From Cellulosilyticum lentocellum DSM 5427 (lineage in GTDB: Bacteria > Bacillota > Clostridia > Lachnospirales > Cellulosilyticaceae): a stretch of DNA of 64,000 nt. Below, in pieces: positions 28,841 to 38,526 of the stretch. The notes beneath the pieces were generated by a model. The model searched no databases. It saw only the letters and a program-made list of their open reading frames with translations, and had not been told where the DNA came from. The translations under genes and the position numbers were made by a program. The DNA lies in assembly GCF_000178835.2 (NCBI RefSeq), contig NC_015275.1, forward strand, positions 2,377,001-2,441,000, given 5' to 3'. Each line of letters opens with the position of its first letter. Position 1 is the stretch's first letter.

Positions 28841-28964
28841 AAATAAAAAACACAAACAATCCCTTAACATGTTTGAATGGGGGCAAAAGTATAAAAAGAC
28901 TTTTGCTGGTGCTATATGTGTCATTCTTGCTGTTTCTATGATACTAAGTATATTACAATTTTAA
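28809..28964 (+). CDS. 51-residue basic single-pass membrane protein
   Basis: Starts inside the helicase 3' end in another frame, with a near-perfect site GGGAGGA 8 bases before ATG 28809. Sequence is Lys/Asn/His-rich for ~20 residues (KNHTNQKKSKNKKHK), then FEWGQKYKKT and a C-terminal transmembrane helix (AGAICVILAVSMILSILQF). Translational coupling with the helicase is likely from the 32-bp overlap. I do not recognise a family; related short LNMFEWGQKYKKT-like proteins may exist in Lachnospiraceae. Confidence 0.75.
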   Translation: MKNHTNQKKSKNKKHKQSLNMFEWGQKYKKTFAGAICVILAVSMILSILQF

Positions 28965-29007
28965 TAGACCACTCTTATCAAAGTGATCAATAACTAGGAG
29001 GTGCAAT

Positions 29008-30558
29008 ATGAAATCCAAAAGTCTCTTAAAATGGAGTGCCATTATTGGGGCTGTTGTCATTATTGGTATATCTCTTGGTACTATAGGTTACATATACACT
29101 AAGGTAACTGAATTTGAACAAGTATTTGCCCAAAATGTATATATAGAAGATTTATCTGTTGGAGGTTTAACAAAAGAAGAAGCTAAGCTTAAGCTAGAAA
29201 ACATGAAAGAATCTGAACTAAAACAGCAATCAATCGTTTTATATAAAAATGAAATCAAAAAACAGATTGCATGTAATGAACTTGGTATAACCTATAATAT
29301 TGATGAGACTATAAACAAGGCTTTTGAGTTAGGTCATCAGGAATCATTTTTTGAAAAATATCGTATTTCAAAAGAAGGATTAGCAAATGCACAGAAATTC
29401 GAACTTACAAAAACCTTTAGTGATGAACCTATCCATAATTTTATAAAAGAAAATGCCACATTCTTTTATAAAGAGCCTGTCAATGCCAGTATTGAACGAA
29501 AAAATAGACAATTTTTTGTTACAAAGGAAGTAGAAGGTGAAGCTCTTGATGAAGAAGCTACCTTTGAAAAAATGGCTGAAGCATTAAAGGAACCAGATAA
29601 TGAACTTAATGAACTTATAGAAGTAGAAGCAGTTACTAAAACTGTTATACCTGAATATACAGAAGCTTCTTTTGCAGATGTCCAGACACTTATTTCAAGC
29701 TTTTCTACTTCCTATAATAATGCCAGTGCCAATCGTAATGAAAATCTAAAGGTGGCAGCACAAAAAATCAGTCGCATGCTTTTACCTGATGAGATTTTCT
29801 ACTTATCTAACCAATTGGAACCATTTACTGAAGCAGCTGGATATAAAAATGCTGGTGTTATCGTTAATGGTAAAATAGAAGATGGCTTAGGCGGCGGTGT
29901 TTGTCAAGTTGCATCTACACTTTACAATGCTGTTCTTTTAACAGATATAGAAATTGTTTCTAGACAAAATCATTCCTTACCTGTAGCCTACGTGCCACTA
30001 GGACGAGATGCCACTTATGCAACAGGTGTTATAGATTTTAAATTTAAAAATAATACTGGATATCCTCTATTTATCGAAGGCTATTGTGAGAACAATAAGG
30101 TATATGTTAATATTTATGGTCATAAAGACGCTATACCTGAATATGATATCAAGTTTGACTCTGTAGTAACAGAGGTTATTCCTGCTCCGGCTACTAAATA
30201 TGAAGATGATTCAACACTTGAAAAAGGTAAAGAAGTAGTAGAGATAAAAGCTTTAGATGGTAAACGTGTGAAGCTTTATAAGTTATATTACAAAAATGGT
30301 GTATTAGAGAAGAAAGAATTAGTAGATACAAGCTATTATAAACCAAGAGCTGCTGTTATCAAACGTGGCACTAAAGAAGTGGTAACCAATCATACACCTG
30401 CTACACCAACTACGCCACAAGCTACTACGCCTCCTACGACAGTTCCTGAAGAAACAGAAACAAATCCTACTGGAAACGAGGCTTCTATACCAATAGATGA
30501 TATCCCTCCATCAGTTAATCCAGATGATTTAAATAACTTTGAAGTTATACAACAATAG
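29008..30558 (+). CDS. VanW family protein with peptidoglycan-binding and G5-like domains
   Basis: 516 residues. Transmembrane anchor (ALIIGAVV-type segment, residues ~10-32), PG_binding_4-like region (VGGLTKEEAKLKLENM, residues ~48-200), VanW domain (residues ~225-350, with GGGVCQVASTLYNAVL and NHSLPVAYVPLGRDATY), a G5-like domain (residues ~370-445), and a Pro/Thr-rich C-terminal tail. VanW proteins are wall-associated in clostridia; the role in vancomycin resistance is unproven. CTAGGAGGTG precedes the ATG. Its terminator has been split by an IS3 element. Confidence 0.88.
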   Translation: MKSKSLLKWSAIIGAVVIIGISLGTIGYIYTKVTEFEQVFAQNVYIEDLSVGGLTKEEAKLKLENMKESELKQQSIVLYKNEIKKQIACNELGITYNIDETINKAFELGHQESFFEKYRISKEGLANAQKFELTKTFSDEPIHNFIKENATFFYKEPVNASIERKNRQFFVTKEVEGEALDEEATFEKMAEALKEPDNELNELIEVEAVTKTVIPEYTEASFADVQTLISSFSTSYNNASANRNENLKVAAQKISRMLLPDEIFYLSNQLEPFTEAAGYKNAGVIVNGKIEDGLGGGVCQVASTLYNAVLLTDIEIVSRQNHSLPVAYVPLGRDATYATGVIDFKFKNNTGYPLFIEGYCENNKVYVNIYGHKDAIPEYDIKFDSVVTEVIPAPATKYEDDSTLEKGKEVVEIKALDGKRVKLYKLYYKNGVLEKKELVDTSYYKPRAAVIKRGTKEVVTNHTPATPTTPQATTPPTTVPEETETNPTGNEASIPIDDIPPSVNPDDLNNFEVIQQ

Positions 30559-30633
30559 AAAAAAGGCTATGAACATTGTACCGACCCCCAAAAGTTAGAC
30601 CAAAAATCTAACGATTGGGAGGTCGGTATTTTT

Positions 30634-31212
30634 ATGACAAAACATAGTTTTGAGTTTAAAAAGAAAGTGGTTTTAGAATACCTAAACGGTGAAGGTGGAA
30701 CACCTTATCTTTCAACAAAGTATGGATTAGGCTCTAATTCACAATTACGCAAATGGATTAATGCATACAAGGAATTCGGAGATGCAGGATTAATGCATTC
30801 AAGAAAAAAAGAATGTTACTCTTTTGATTATAAACTTCATGTTGTAGAATTATATTTAACAAGTGAGATTTCGTATCAAGAATTAGCTATTCAAGAAGGA
30901 ATTAATAACCCAGCATTGATTTGTAACTGGGTAAATAGATTCCAAGTGGCAGGTCTTGATGCTCTAAGATCTCATAAGAAAGGACGGAGGAAAACATTGG
31001 AAAAGACTAACTCAAAAGATGCCACGCAACTTACAAAAGATTTTACAGTAGATACAAGCACGGAACATTTACGAGAATTAGAAGATGAATTACTTAAACT
31101 TAGAATAGAGAATGCCTTTTTAAAAGAACTGAGGAGACTGCGTTTAGAGGACGAAGCAAAAACGAGAGACTTGCTAGGGTCATCAACAGTCTCCGAAGAC
31201 AATTCAAACTAA
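30634..31212 (+). CDS. IS3-family transposase OrfA
   Basis: 192 residues with two helix-turn-helix segments (KKKVVLEYLNGEGGTPYLST; then LTSEISYQELAIQEG) and a C-terminal leucine-zipper-like helix (LRELEDELLKLRIENAFLKE). Near its end, A AAA ACG at 31158-31164 is a candidate -1 slippage site. Shifting there enters the orfB frame with the expected ARVINSLRRQF continuation. Binds the IS ends in the OrfAB fusion (family knowledge). Confidence 0.9.
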   Translation: MTKHSFEFKKKVVLEYLNGEGGTPYLSTKYGLGSNSQLRKWINAYKEFGDAGLMHSRKKECYSFDYKLHVVELYLTSEISYQELAIQEGINNPALICNWVNRFQVAGLDALRSHKKGRRKTLEKTNSKDATQLTKDFTVDTSTEHLRELEDELLKLRIENAFLKELRRLRLEDEAKTRDLLGSSTVSEDNSN

Positions 31213-32053
31213 AAGACCTTCTCTCGTACAGTCAAATGCCTAAGGCTACATATATGTATTGGCAAAAGTGTTTTAATAAAGAAAATCCAAACAAAGAAAT
31301 TGAGGATAAGATTTTAGAAATACATAAAAATAATAAGAACTATGGATATAGAAGAATGTGTGGAGAACTTCGGAATCAAGGATATATAGTAAACAAGAAG
31401 AAGGTTCAAAGAATTATGCAGAAGTTCAACCTTCAGGTTACATCATTTACTAGAAAAAGTCGAAAATACAGTTCCTACAAAGGCAAAGTTGGAACTGTCG
31501 CACCAAATAGAATTAGAAGACGTTTTAACACGAATATACCTCATCAGAAGATAACAACTGACACAACAGAATTTAAATATTATGAGATTGATAATAAGGG
31601 TCATATGACTACGCATAAGCTTTATTTAGATCCCTTATGGATATGTGTAGTGGTGAAATAATGAGCTTTGAAATGGGTAGACAACCATCGGCTCAGAATG
31701 TTATGAAGGCTTTAGAAAAAGCAATAGAGATTACTTCTGATTGTCCATATCGTAGAACTTTTCATTCAGATCAAGGGTGGGCTTATCAAATGAAAGCCTA
31801 TTCAAACAGACTGAAAGAAGAAAAAATATTTCAAAGCATGTCAAGAAAAGGAAACTGTCATGATAATTCAGTAATGGAGAATTTTTTTGGTTTGCTGAAA
31901 CAAGAAATCTATTATGGTGTTGTGTATTATAGTTATGAGGAATTAAAATCAGCAATAGAACGATATATAAAGTATTACAATGAAAAAAGAATAAAGCAAA
32001 AACTAGACTGGCTCAGTCCTGTGCAATACAGAATTAGCCTCTTAGCAGCATAA
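31164..32053 (+). pseudogene. IS3-family transposase OrfB, frameshifted
   Basis: The DDE domain is split into two frames. The first part carries HQKITTDTTEFKYY (first Asp). The second part carries FHSDQGWAY (second Asp) and CHDNSVMENFFG (Glu). The break is at about 31,633: the sequence CCCTTATGGATATG looks like CCCTTTATGGATATG with one T lost, turning DPFMDMCSG into DPLWICVV and a stop. The downstream fragment is intact. OrfB is therefore probably non-functional unless slippage rescues it. Confidence 0.88.
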
Positions 32054-32147
32054 AAATGCGTAACAGACTTATCAAAAATCTGTTACGCAATAAAAGTCTA
32101 ACTTTTTGGGGTCACATCACATTCATAGCCTTTATTCTTATTTATTT

Positions 32148-34811
32148 TTATCCTTGTGGAAAGAAGAAGCCATCATCATCATCAACACCTGGAGTAGGAT
32201 TTGGATCTACTGTTGGTGGCAAACTTGGCTCTGGTATGGTAGGTGTAGGGGTTGGTGTTGGTGAAGGATATGCACCTTCTGAGCCATCATCAGGTATATC
32301 TGGTGATGGAGAAACTCCTGGAATATCACCTGGATTTTCAGGGTTTTCTGTATTATCTGGTCCATGAATATCACAAATCTCATCTTGAACAATAACACCG
32401 TCTACTACTTTTCTTACACGAGTTTCTTTAACACGTTTATCAGCTGGGCAGTATTCGTTGGCTACTTTATGTGATTCTGTACAAATTTCAACTTCTACGT
32501 GTAAATCACAGTATTCAGTAGGCTTATTAGCTGATGTAAAGAATTCATTTTTAACAACATGATTTGGATCAGCTTCACAAAGAGCAGTAGCACGTTTTCC
32601 AGAAACTGTACAAATCTTAATCTCAGAAACACCACTATTATCAATAGTAACTTTGGGGAATGATTTGTACTCTAAATCCTCATGTATTTCACTCATAATT
32701 TTACCCCAAATAACAAGGTGATAGTTACCACCATTATTAATTGGTGCAGGCTGAGAATAGCCGGACCATATAGTTGCTACATAATACGGGGTATAACCCG
32801 CAAATACAAAGTCTTTATTATCAGTTGTTGTACCTGTTTTACCAGCAATAGGCATCCCTTTAAAGTTAGCTCTTACCCTCGCTCCTGTATGAGGACTTGG
32901 GCCATCCACAACCTCTTGCATCATATTCGTCAACATACGTGCTGTAGATTGTTTAAGAACAGTATGAGAATGAAGTGTAATGGCTTCATTTGTATTATCT
33001 ATAATAATACGGTCCTCACTATCTTTTACTTGCGTATAGAAAACAGGTTTTACATAAACGCCATCATTAGCAATGGCACCATAAGCAGCGTTAAGCTCAA
33101 GTGGTGTAACACCTTGAGTAAGTCCACCTAGTGGAAGAGAGTGTACCTTATCTGAATCTGTTAAAGTTGTAAATCCAAAGCTCTTCAAGTAATCAAATGC
33201 ATTCTCAATGCCAACACAGTCAACTGCTGTTTTAACGGCAATAACATTCATTGAGTTAGCAATAGCTTGACGTACTGTATAAGTCCCTTCATAATTCCCA
33301 TCCCAGTTCTTAGGTGACCAAGTAGTGCCATCCCCTAATTTATAGGAAACATGTTCATTAATAATTTCAGAACCTGGTGAAAGTTCACCCATATCAAGTG
33401 CAGGTGCATAAGCTGCTAAAACCTTAAAAGTAGAACCTGGTTGTCTCTTAGCTTGAGTTGCATAATTAAAGCTTAAGTTAGATTTTTCACCACGTCCACC
33501 AGATAAGGCTTTTACTTGACCTGTTGCGTAATCCATGAGTACAAAAGAAGCTTGTGGCTGAGGTTGTTTAATCAGGTTTTCAGTATAAGTATCCTCTGAT
33601 GTAATACCCCATTCTTCAAGTTGTTTTTGTTTAAAACTTTCAACTTCATCTTCATTATTAACAATAATATTATAAACCTGCTCCTCAATAGGTGTACCAT
33701 CTGCTTTTTTACCAGAAATACTATAATCTAATTGAATTTTATAAAGGTGAGCAGGGTATAAGCTGTCATCTTGGATGTATTTATCTGCAATTTCTTGCAT
33801 TTTAGTATCCATTGTACTATAAATCTTTAAGCCACCACCATAAATCATTTTTTTGGCATTGGCTTCTGTATAACCTTGGTCTTTCAAATCTGATACCAGT
33901 TGGTTGAAGAGTGCATCTATAAAATAGCTATGTGGCTCTTTTTCAAGATATTCTTGATGAACTTCATAAATATTTTCATATGGATTTTCTTTTAAAGCTG
34001 CTGCATGTTCTTCTGGCGTAATATACCCTTGATCTTCCATTTTTTGAAGTACAACCTTAACCTTCTCCCAGTTATTCTCTGGATTAGAAATAGGATTGTA
34101 GTAAGTTGGCCTTTGAGTAATAACAGCAATAACTACACATTCTGTTAAACTAAGATCTTTTACATCTTTGCCAAAGTAACGCTTAGAAGCTGCTCTAACA
34201 CCTGAAACACCTTGTCCTAGTCCAATCGTGTTTAAATAATACTCTAAAATAGTATCCTTTGAATAAAGCTTCTCAAACTCGATTGCTAAATATTGTTCTT
34301 GAATCTTACGTGTAAACGCTTTATCAGAACTTAAAATATTATTTTTGATAAGCTGTTGGGTAATGGTACTTGCTCCTTCACTTAAGGAACCACTTTTTAA
34401 GTTGGTTACAATTGCTCTAAAAATACCTCTGATATCAATACCATTATGCTCATAAAAACGTTCATCTTCTGTAGCAACAACGGCATGTTGCAGATTAAGA
34501 GGGATATCTTTAAGTTCTACATATTCTCTGTTTTCCGCTGGTTCAAAGCTATCGATAGGCTTTCCCTCTGAATCATATACAAAGGAAGTGTAATTTCCCT
34601 GAGGGCTAATATCCAATGTAGATGGGTCTGGGGTACTTTTTATAATACCAATAAAAATGCCTAAACCTCCGCCTACTAGGGCAAACATACCAATAATAAG
34701 GGATATAATAATAATACGAAAAGCTGTTACTTTTCCTTTCTTTTTCATTTGCTTAGTTTTACTTTTGTTCTTTTTCTCTATTTTGTCTCGAGAATCTTTT
34801 GAGTAATTCAT
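32148..34811 (-). CDS. Class A penicillin-binding protein (PBP1A type)
   Basis: 887 residues. Bifunctional peptidoglycan synthase: a Lys-rich cytoplasmic N-terminus and one transmembrane helix (residues ~30-58), GT51 glycosyltransferase domain with the catalytic Glu in ATEDERFYEHNG (~115), and a transpeptidase domain with GSTFK (Ser nucleophile, ~457), SMN (~519) and KTGTT (~657). The C-terminal ~170 residues are a Cys-containing linker (several C-pairs) and an acidic Pro-rich tail (PSPTPTPTPTIPEPS). AGGAGGA precedes ATG 34811. It is convergent with the vanW gene; their shared terminator was disrupted by IS3. Confidence 0.95.
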   Translation of the reverse strand: MNYSKDSRDKIEKKNKSKTKQMKKKGKVTAFRIIIISLIIGMFALVGGGLGIFIGIIKSTPDPSTLDISPQGNYTSFVYDSEGKPIDSFEPAENREYVELKDIPLNLQHAVVATEDERFYEHNGIDIRGIFRAIVTNLKSGSLSEGASTITQQLIKNNILSSDKAFTRKIQEQYLAIEFEKLYSKDTILEYYLNTIGLGQGVSGVRAASKRYFGKDVKDLSLTECVVIAVITQRPTYYNPISNPENNWEKVKVVLQKMEDQGYITPEEHAAALKENPYENIYEVHQEYLEKEPHSYFIDALFNQLVSDLKDQGYTEANAKKMIYGGGLKIYSTMDTKMQEIADKYIQDDSLYPAHLYKIQLDYSISGKKADGTPIEEQVYNIIVNNEDEVESFKQKQLEEWGITSEDTYTENLIKQPQPQASFVLMDYATGQVKALSGGRGEKSNLSFNYATQAKRQPGSTFKVLAAYAPALDMGELSPGSEIINEHVSYKLGDGTTWSPKNWDGNYEGTYTVRQAIANSMNVIAVKTAVDCVGIENAFDYLKSFGFTTLTDSDKVHSLPLGGLTQGVTPLELNAAYGAIANDGVYVKPVFYTQVKDSEDRIIIDNTNEAITLHSHTVLKQSTARMLTNMMQEVVDGPSPHTGARVRANFKGMPIAGKTGTTTDNKDFVFAGYTPYYVATIWSGYSQPAPINNGGNYHLVIWGKIMSEIHEDLEYKSFPKVTIDNSGVSEIKICTVSGKRATALCEADPNHVVKNEFFTSANKPTEYCDLHVEVEICTESHKVANEYCPADKRVKETRVRKVVDGVIVQDEICDIHGPDNTENPENPGDIPGVSPSPDIPDDGSEGAYPSPTPTPTPTIPEPSLPPTVDPNPTPGVDDDDGFFFPQG

Positions 34812-35333
34812 AATTTCCTCCTCCTCAACGCTATATTATATCAAAAATATCAGTTTTAAGCAAAATAAGTGTTAGGCATTACCCACCTATTATATAACAG
34901 TTTTAGGTTTAAATATATAACAAACACATTAAGTTTTCATATAAATGGGAAAAACAGGAATATATTTTGTGTAAAGTAGGTTTTAGGAGGAAACAAATTC
35001 CACACATTATTACCATTTCTATTAACTCTAAGTATTATTATTGCCATTATTTCCATTATTTATATTCAATGAGGTACCAAAATTATTCCTCCTATCTATA
35101 AGTGGTACAAAATAGAAGTAACCTTCCATGTTACTAAAGCTATGAATAGTTCACTCTCTATTGTACTTAAAATCTATGAGACTAATGTTTCGGCTTTATA
35201 TTTCGAAGAATTAAAATTATATTATTCAGCATAATACTCTATAAGATAAAAAAATACGTAAATTAAGGTTGTCATTCCTCAAAACACCATGTTATATTTA
35301 TGAAGACGAAATTAATAGTAAAGAGGTATCGAT
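34812..35333. other. 522-bp intergenic region with a decayed reading frame
   Basis: On the minus strand, bases ~35210-35028 read as a broken frame. One frame gives SLIDFKYNRE, a TGA, then TIHSFSNMEGYFYFVPLIDR, then NNFGTSLN and an Asn/Gly-rich end, stopping at 35028. An ATG at 35129 would give 33 residues but has no ribosome site. It looks like a gene remnant of unknown family. The rest, including the glnN leader, shows nothing clear. Confidence 0.35.
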
Positions 35334-35336
35334 GTG

Positions 35337-37442
35337 ATGAACGATTTAAAGCTTTCTGATTTATTTGGAGTAAATGTTTTTGATGACAATTTAATGCGCG
35401 AGCGATTACCCAAAGCGATTTACAAAAAATTACATAATACCATTGACAAAGGATTGCCACTTGATCCTGCAGTGGCTGATGTAGTTGCTAATGCTATGAA
35501 AGATTGGGCAATTGAAAAAGGAGCCACTCATTTCACACACTGGTTCCAACCTATGAACGGCAAAACAGCAGAAAAATACGATTCTTTCTTATCACCAACT
35601 TCTGACGGTCGCATGATTATGGAGTTTTCTGGTAAAGAGCTTATTAAAGGAGAAGCTGATGGTTCATCCTTCCCATCTGGCGGTTTAAGACAAACTTTTG
35701 AAGCTAGAGGCTATACCGTCTGGGACTGTACTTCTCCAGCTTTTTTAAAAGAAGATGCAAGTGGGGTAGCACTTTGCATTCCAACTGCTTTTTATTCTCA
35801 TACTGGTGAAGCATTAGACAAGAAATCTCCTTTATTGCATTCAATGGAATGTATTCAAAGCGCAGGGATTCGTGTATTAAGAGCTATTGGGGATGAAGCC
35901 ACTACAAAAGTAACAGCCACCGTTGGTGCAGAACAAGAATATTTCTTAGTTGATAAAAGACAATATCAACAACGTAAAGATTTAATTTTTGCAGGTCGTA
36001 CACTCTTCGGAGCAATGCCTCCTAAAGGTCAAGAAATGGAAGACCATTACTATGGTAGTATTAAAGAAAAAATTGCTAAATATATGCGTGACATAGATGT
36101 AGAACTTTGGAAATTAGGCGTACCTTCAAAAACCAAACATAATGAAGTAGCACCTGCACAACATGAGTTAGCTCCTATCTTTACAACTGCTAACGTAGCC
36201 TGTGATCAAAATCAACTTATTATGGAAACACTTCAAAAAGTAGCCAATAGACATGAATTAGCTTGTTTACTCCACGAGAAACCTTTTGCTTATGTTAATG
36301 GTTCTGGAAAGCATGTTAACTGGTCATTAGTAACCGATACAGGTAAAAACTTGTTCTCACCAGGAAAGCATCCTCACGAAAACAAAGAATTCCTTCTTTT
36401 TACATCAGCAGTTATTAAAGCTGTAGACGTTCATGCGGATTTATTAAGGCTTTGTGCTGCTACAGCAGGTAATGACCATCGTTTAGGAGGTAATGAAGCG
36501 CCTCCTGCTATTATCTCTATTTTCCTTGGCGATGAAATCACTCACTTATTTGAGCAAATTTCTCAAGGTGAAGAGGTCATTGAAAAAGGTAAACAAATGA
36601 TGGAGATGGGTGTTGCCACATTACCACAACTCAGAAAAGAAGCATCCGATCGTAATAGAACATCACCTTTTGCTTTTACTGGTAATAAGTTTGAGTTTAG
36701 AATGTTCCCATCCTCTGAATCTATTGCTGAAGCAAATACTTTTTTAAACGTTATGGTAGCAGATGTACTTAACGAATTTGCAAACCGCTTAGAAACAGCA
36801 GAGGATACTCAAAAAGAAATGGAAGCTATCGTTAAAGAAACGTATTTAAACCATAAACGTATTATTTTCAACGGCAACGGCTATTCAAATGAATGGGTAG
36901 AAGAAGCAGCACGTCGTGGTTTATCTAATTATAAAACAACAGTAGATGTACTACCTTGCTTCATTAAAGAAGACTCTATTGCTTTATTTGAAAGAAATCA
37001 AATTTTCCATCGTAGTGAACTTTTCGCACGCTATGAAATCTTATTAGAAGAGTACTATAAAACCCTTAATATTGAAGCAAGAACAATGCTTGATATGGTC
37101 CAAAAACAAATTATGCCTGCTACACTTCAATACACAACTCAAATTGCAGAACATATTATTGCGTTAAATAAAGTAGGGGTATTTGAAGTTAATGCACAAA
37201 CAGAACTTCTACAAAGCTTAACAACTGCTATTAATACTTTAAAACAATGTACTGATCAGCTTCACCAAGAGCTTGAACAAAGCACTCATATTGAAGAGGC
37301 TTATGATAAAGCCGTGTTCTTTAAAGAGCATATTTTAGTAGATATGGAAGCTTTACGTCAGGTTGCAGATGAATTAGAATTACTGATCGATGAAAAAGCA
37401 TGGCCAATTCCGACTTATGGTGAACTCTTATTTAGAGCTTAA
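35337..37442 (+). CDS. glnN: Glutamine synthetase type III
   Basis: 701 residues, the size of GSIII (about 700), much longer than GSI. Seen: AVEFSGKELIKGEADGSSFP-like region near residue 100, TVGAEQEYFLVD (catalytic Glu), NEVAPAQHELAPIF, GSGKHVNWSLVTDTG, GNDHRLGGNEAPPAIIS and FRMFPSS. Makes glutamine from glutamate, ammonium and ATP. ATG 35337 is preferred to GTG 35334 because AAAGAGGT is 8-9 bases before it. A strong terminator follows. It complements gdhA (19,281) in nitrogen assimilation. Confidence 0.96.
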   Translation: MNDLKLSDLFGVNVFDDNLMRERLPKAIYKKLHNTIDKGLPLDPAVADVVANAMKDWAIEKGATHFTHWFQPMNGKTAEKYDSFLSPTSDGRMIMEFSGKELIKGEADGSSFPSGGLRQTFEARGYTVWDCTSPAFLKEDASGVALCIPTAFYSHTGEALDKKSPLLHSMECIQSAGIRVLRAIGDEATTKVTATVGAEQEYFLVDKRQYQQRKDLIFAGRTLFGAMPPKGQEMEDHYYGSIKEKIAKYMRDIDVELWKLGVPSKTKHNEVAPAQHELAPIFTTANVACDQNQLIMETLQKVANRHELACLLHEKPFAYVNGSGKHVNWSLVTDTGKNLFSPGKHPHENKEFLLFTSAVIKAVDVHADLLRLCAATAGNDHRLGGNEAPPAIISIFLGDEITHLFEQISQGEEVIEKGKQMMEMGVATLPQLRKEASDRNRTSPFAFTGNKFEFRMFPSSESIAEANTFLNVMVADVLNEFANRLETAEDTQKEMEAIVKETYLNHKRIIFNGNGYSNEWVEEAARRGLSNYKTTVDVLPCFIKEDSIALFERNQIFHRSELFARYEILLEEYYKTLNIEARTMLDMVQKQIMPATLQYTTQIAEHIIALNKVGVFEVNAQTELLQSLTTAINTLKQCTDQLHQELEQSTHIEEAYDKAVFFKEHILVDMEALRQVADELELLIDEKAWPIPTYGELLFRA

Positions 37443-37453
37443 TCAAATATCTC

Positions 37454-37495
37454 AAAAGTGTTTTGTAGACTTTTAGGTCTATAAAGCACTTTTTT
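37454..37495 (+). terminator. glnN terminator
   Basis: AAAAGTGTTTTGTAGAC pairs with GTCTATAAAGCACTTTT (G-U pairs allowed) around TTTTAG, then T run. Confidence 0.85.
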
Positions 37496-37571
37496 AAATT
37501 CTTTATGGATAATTTTATAAGGAATATGCTATAACTATATAAGTAGACTAACATAAAGGTTGGTGAAAAAA

Positions 37572-38510
37572 ATGATTATTACAATAACCCCCTTTCCATC
37601 AATTGAATACATATATGGTATTGAAGAATTCACTCCTAATTGCCAAATTTCTTCTAAAAATGTATCTCTCAATGTCTTATCAAAAGGGGTTTATAGTGCT
37701 CAAATGATGAAGGTACTTCAAGAAGAACCTATTTTATTAAGTAGCTTTGGAGGATTTGCGGGAAAAAGTATTAAACACTATTTAGATAAAGCTAAGGTTA
37801 AATCGGATATTGTTTGGACAGACTATGAAACACCTCATCAGGTTAAAATCACTCTCTCTACCAGTTCCGACTATTATGCTATTTGTAGTGAAGAAGATTT
37901 TGCTATTGAAAAAGAGCTCCTTAAATTAAGTTATAAACTTAAAACGCATATCAAAAAAGTGTCAACCTTAGTTTTATCTGGGAGATTACCTCATGGTCAA
38001 AATCCTCAAATATATAAGGAATGGGTAAAGGAAGCTAAAGCCCATAATGTTAAAACCCTTGTGTCAACAGGCCAAAAAGAAGTGCTTGACTTTGTTTTAG
38101 AAGAAAAACCTTATGCACTTATGTTTACACTCAGTCAACTAAAAGAATTAGGGTATGATATTTCTAATATAGAGACTATTTTAGATCAATTACTTCCCTT
38201 GTTTGAACACGGCATTCACTATATTGGTGTTTACTTAAAGGAAAAAGGAGCTCTCATGCTTTCTAAGCATAAATACTGCTTAGTTGAATCACCTTTTTTA
38301 CCTATTAATAAGAATAATACTGCTGCTAGCGGTGCTTTTTTAGGGGCCTTTGCCATTGGTATTAATCGGAAGTATGAATTAGAAAGATTCTCTAAACTTT
38401 GCTTATGTGCTGCTTCAGCAGCTAATTCAAATGTTAATTATCAAATCTGTACAAGAAAAGATGTAGAGAGTCGTTTGAAGAAAACTAAAATCAAACAACT
38501 TATCCGCTAA
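37572..38510 (+). CDS. PfkB-family protein with substituted catalytic motif (probable pseudokinase)
   Basis: About 312 residues, with the fold pattern of 1-phosphofructokinase/PfkB sugar kinases: IITITPFPSIEYIY at the N-terminus, SSFGGFAGKSIKHYL, LSGRLPHG near residue 140. The C-terminal anion-hole/base motif, normally GAGDS with the catalytic Asp, is NNTAASGAFLGAF, so the Asp position is Gly. The N-terminal substrate-binding glycines (usually GGKG-N) are also altered (NVLSKGVYSAQ). Likely non-catalytic. ATG 37572 is chosen over the TTG at 37560. hflX follows 16 bp later, probably the same operon. Confidence 0.75.
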   Translation: MIITITPFPSIEYIYGIEEFTPNCQISSKNVSLNVLSKGVYSAQMMKVLQEEPILLSSFGGFAGKSIKHYLDKAKVKSDIVWTDYETPHQVKITLSTSSDYYAICSEEDFAIEKELLKLSYKLKTHIKKVSTLVLSGRLPHGQNPQIYKEWVKEAKAHNVKTLVSTGQKEVLDFVLEEKPYALMFTLSQLKELGYDISNIETILDQLLPLFEHGIHYIGVYLKEKGALMLSKHKYCLVESPFLPINKNNTAASGAFLGAFAIGINRKYELERFSKLCLCAASAANSNVNYQICTRKDVESRLKKTKIKQLIR

Positions 38511-38526
38511 TTAAGAAAGGAATACT

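Larger units (their letters stand above)
30577..32119 (+). mobile_element. IS3-family insertion sequence inserted in a terminator loop
   Basis: A 1,543-bp element. The left end reads TGTACCGACCCCCAAAAGTT. The complement of the right end reads TGATGTGACCCCAAAAAGTT. Both end TG...CA. A 3-bp duplication CAT flanks it (30574-30576 and 32120-32122). Removing it restores a perfect 11-bp stem AAAGGCTATGA / TCATAGCCTTT that would terminate vanW and the convergent PBP gene. orfB has a frameshift, so this copy is probably inactive alone. Confidence 0.92.

Noticed and set aside
32056-32367. Plus-strand Gly/Ser-rich ORF over the IS3 right end
   Set aside because: It is the antisense of the PBP Pro-rich tail (GFGSTVGGKLG mirrors the Pro/Thr codons) and crosses the IS boundary.
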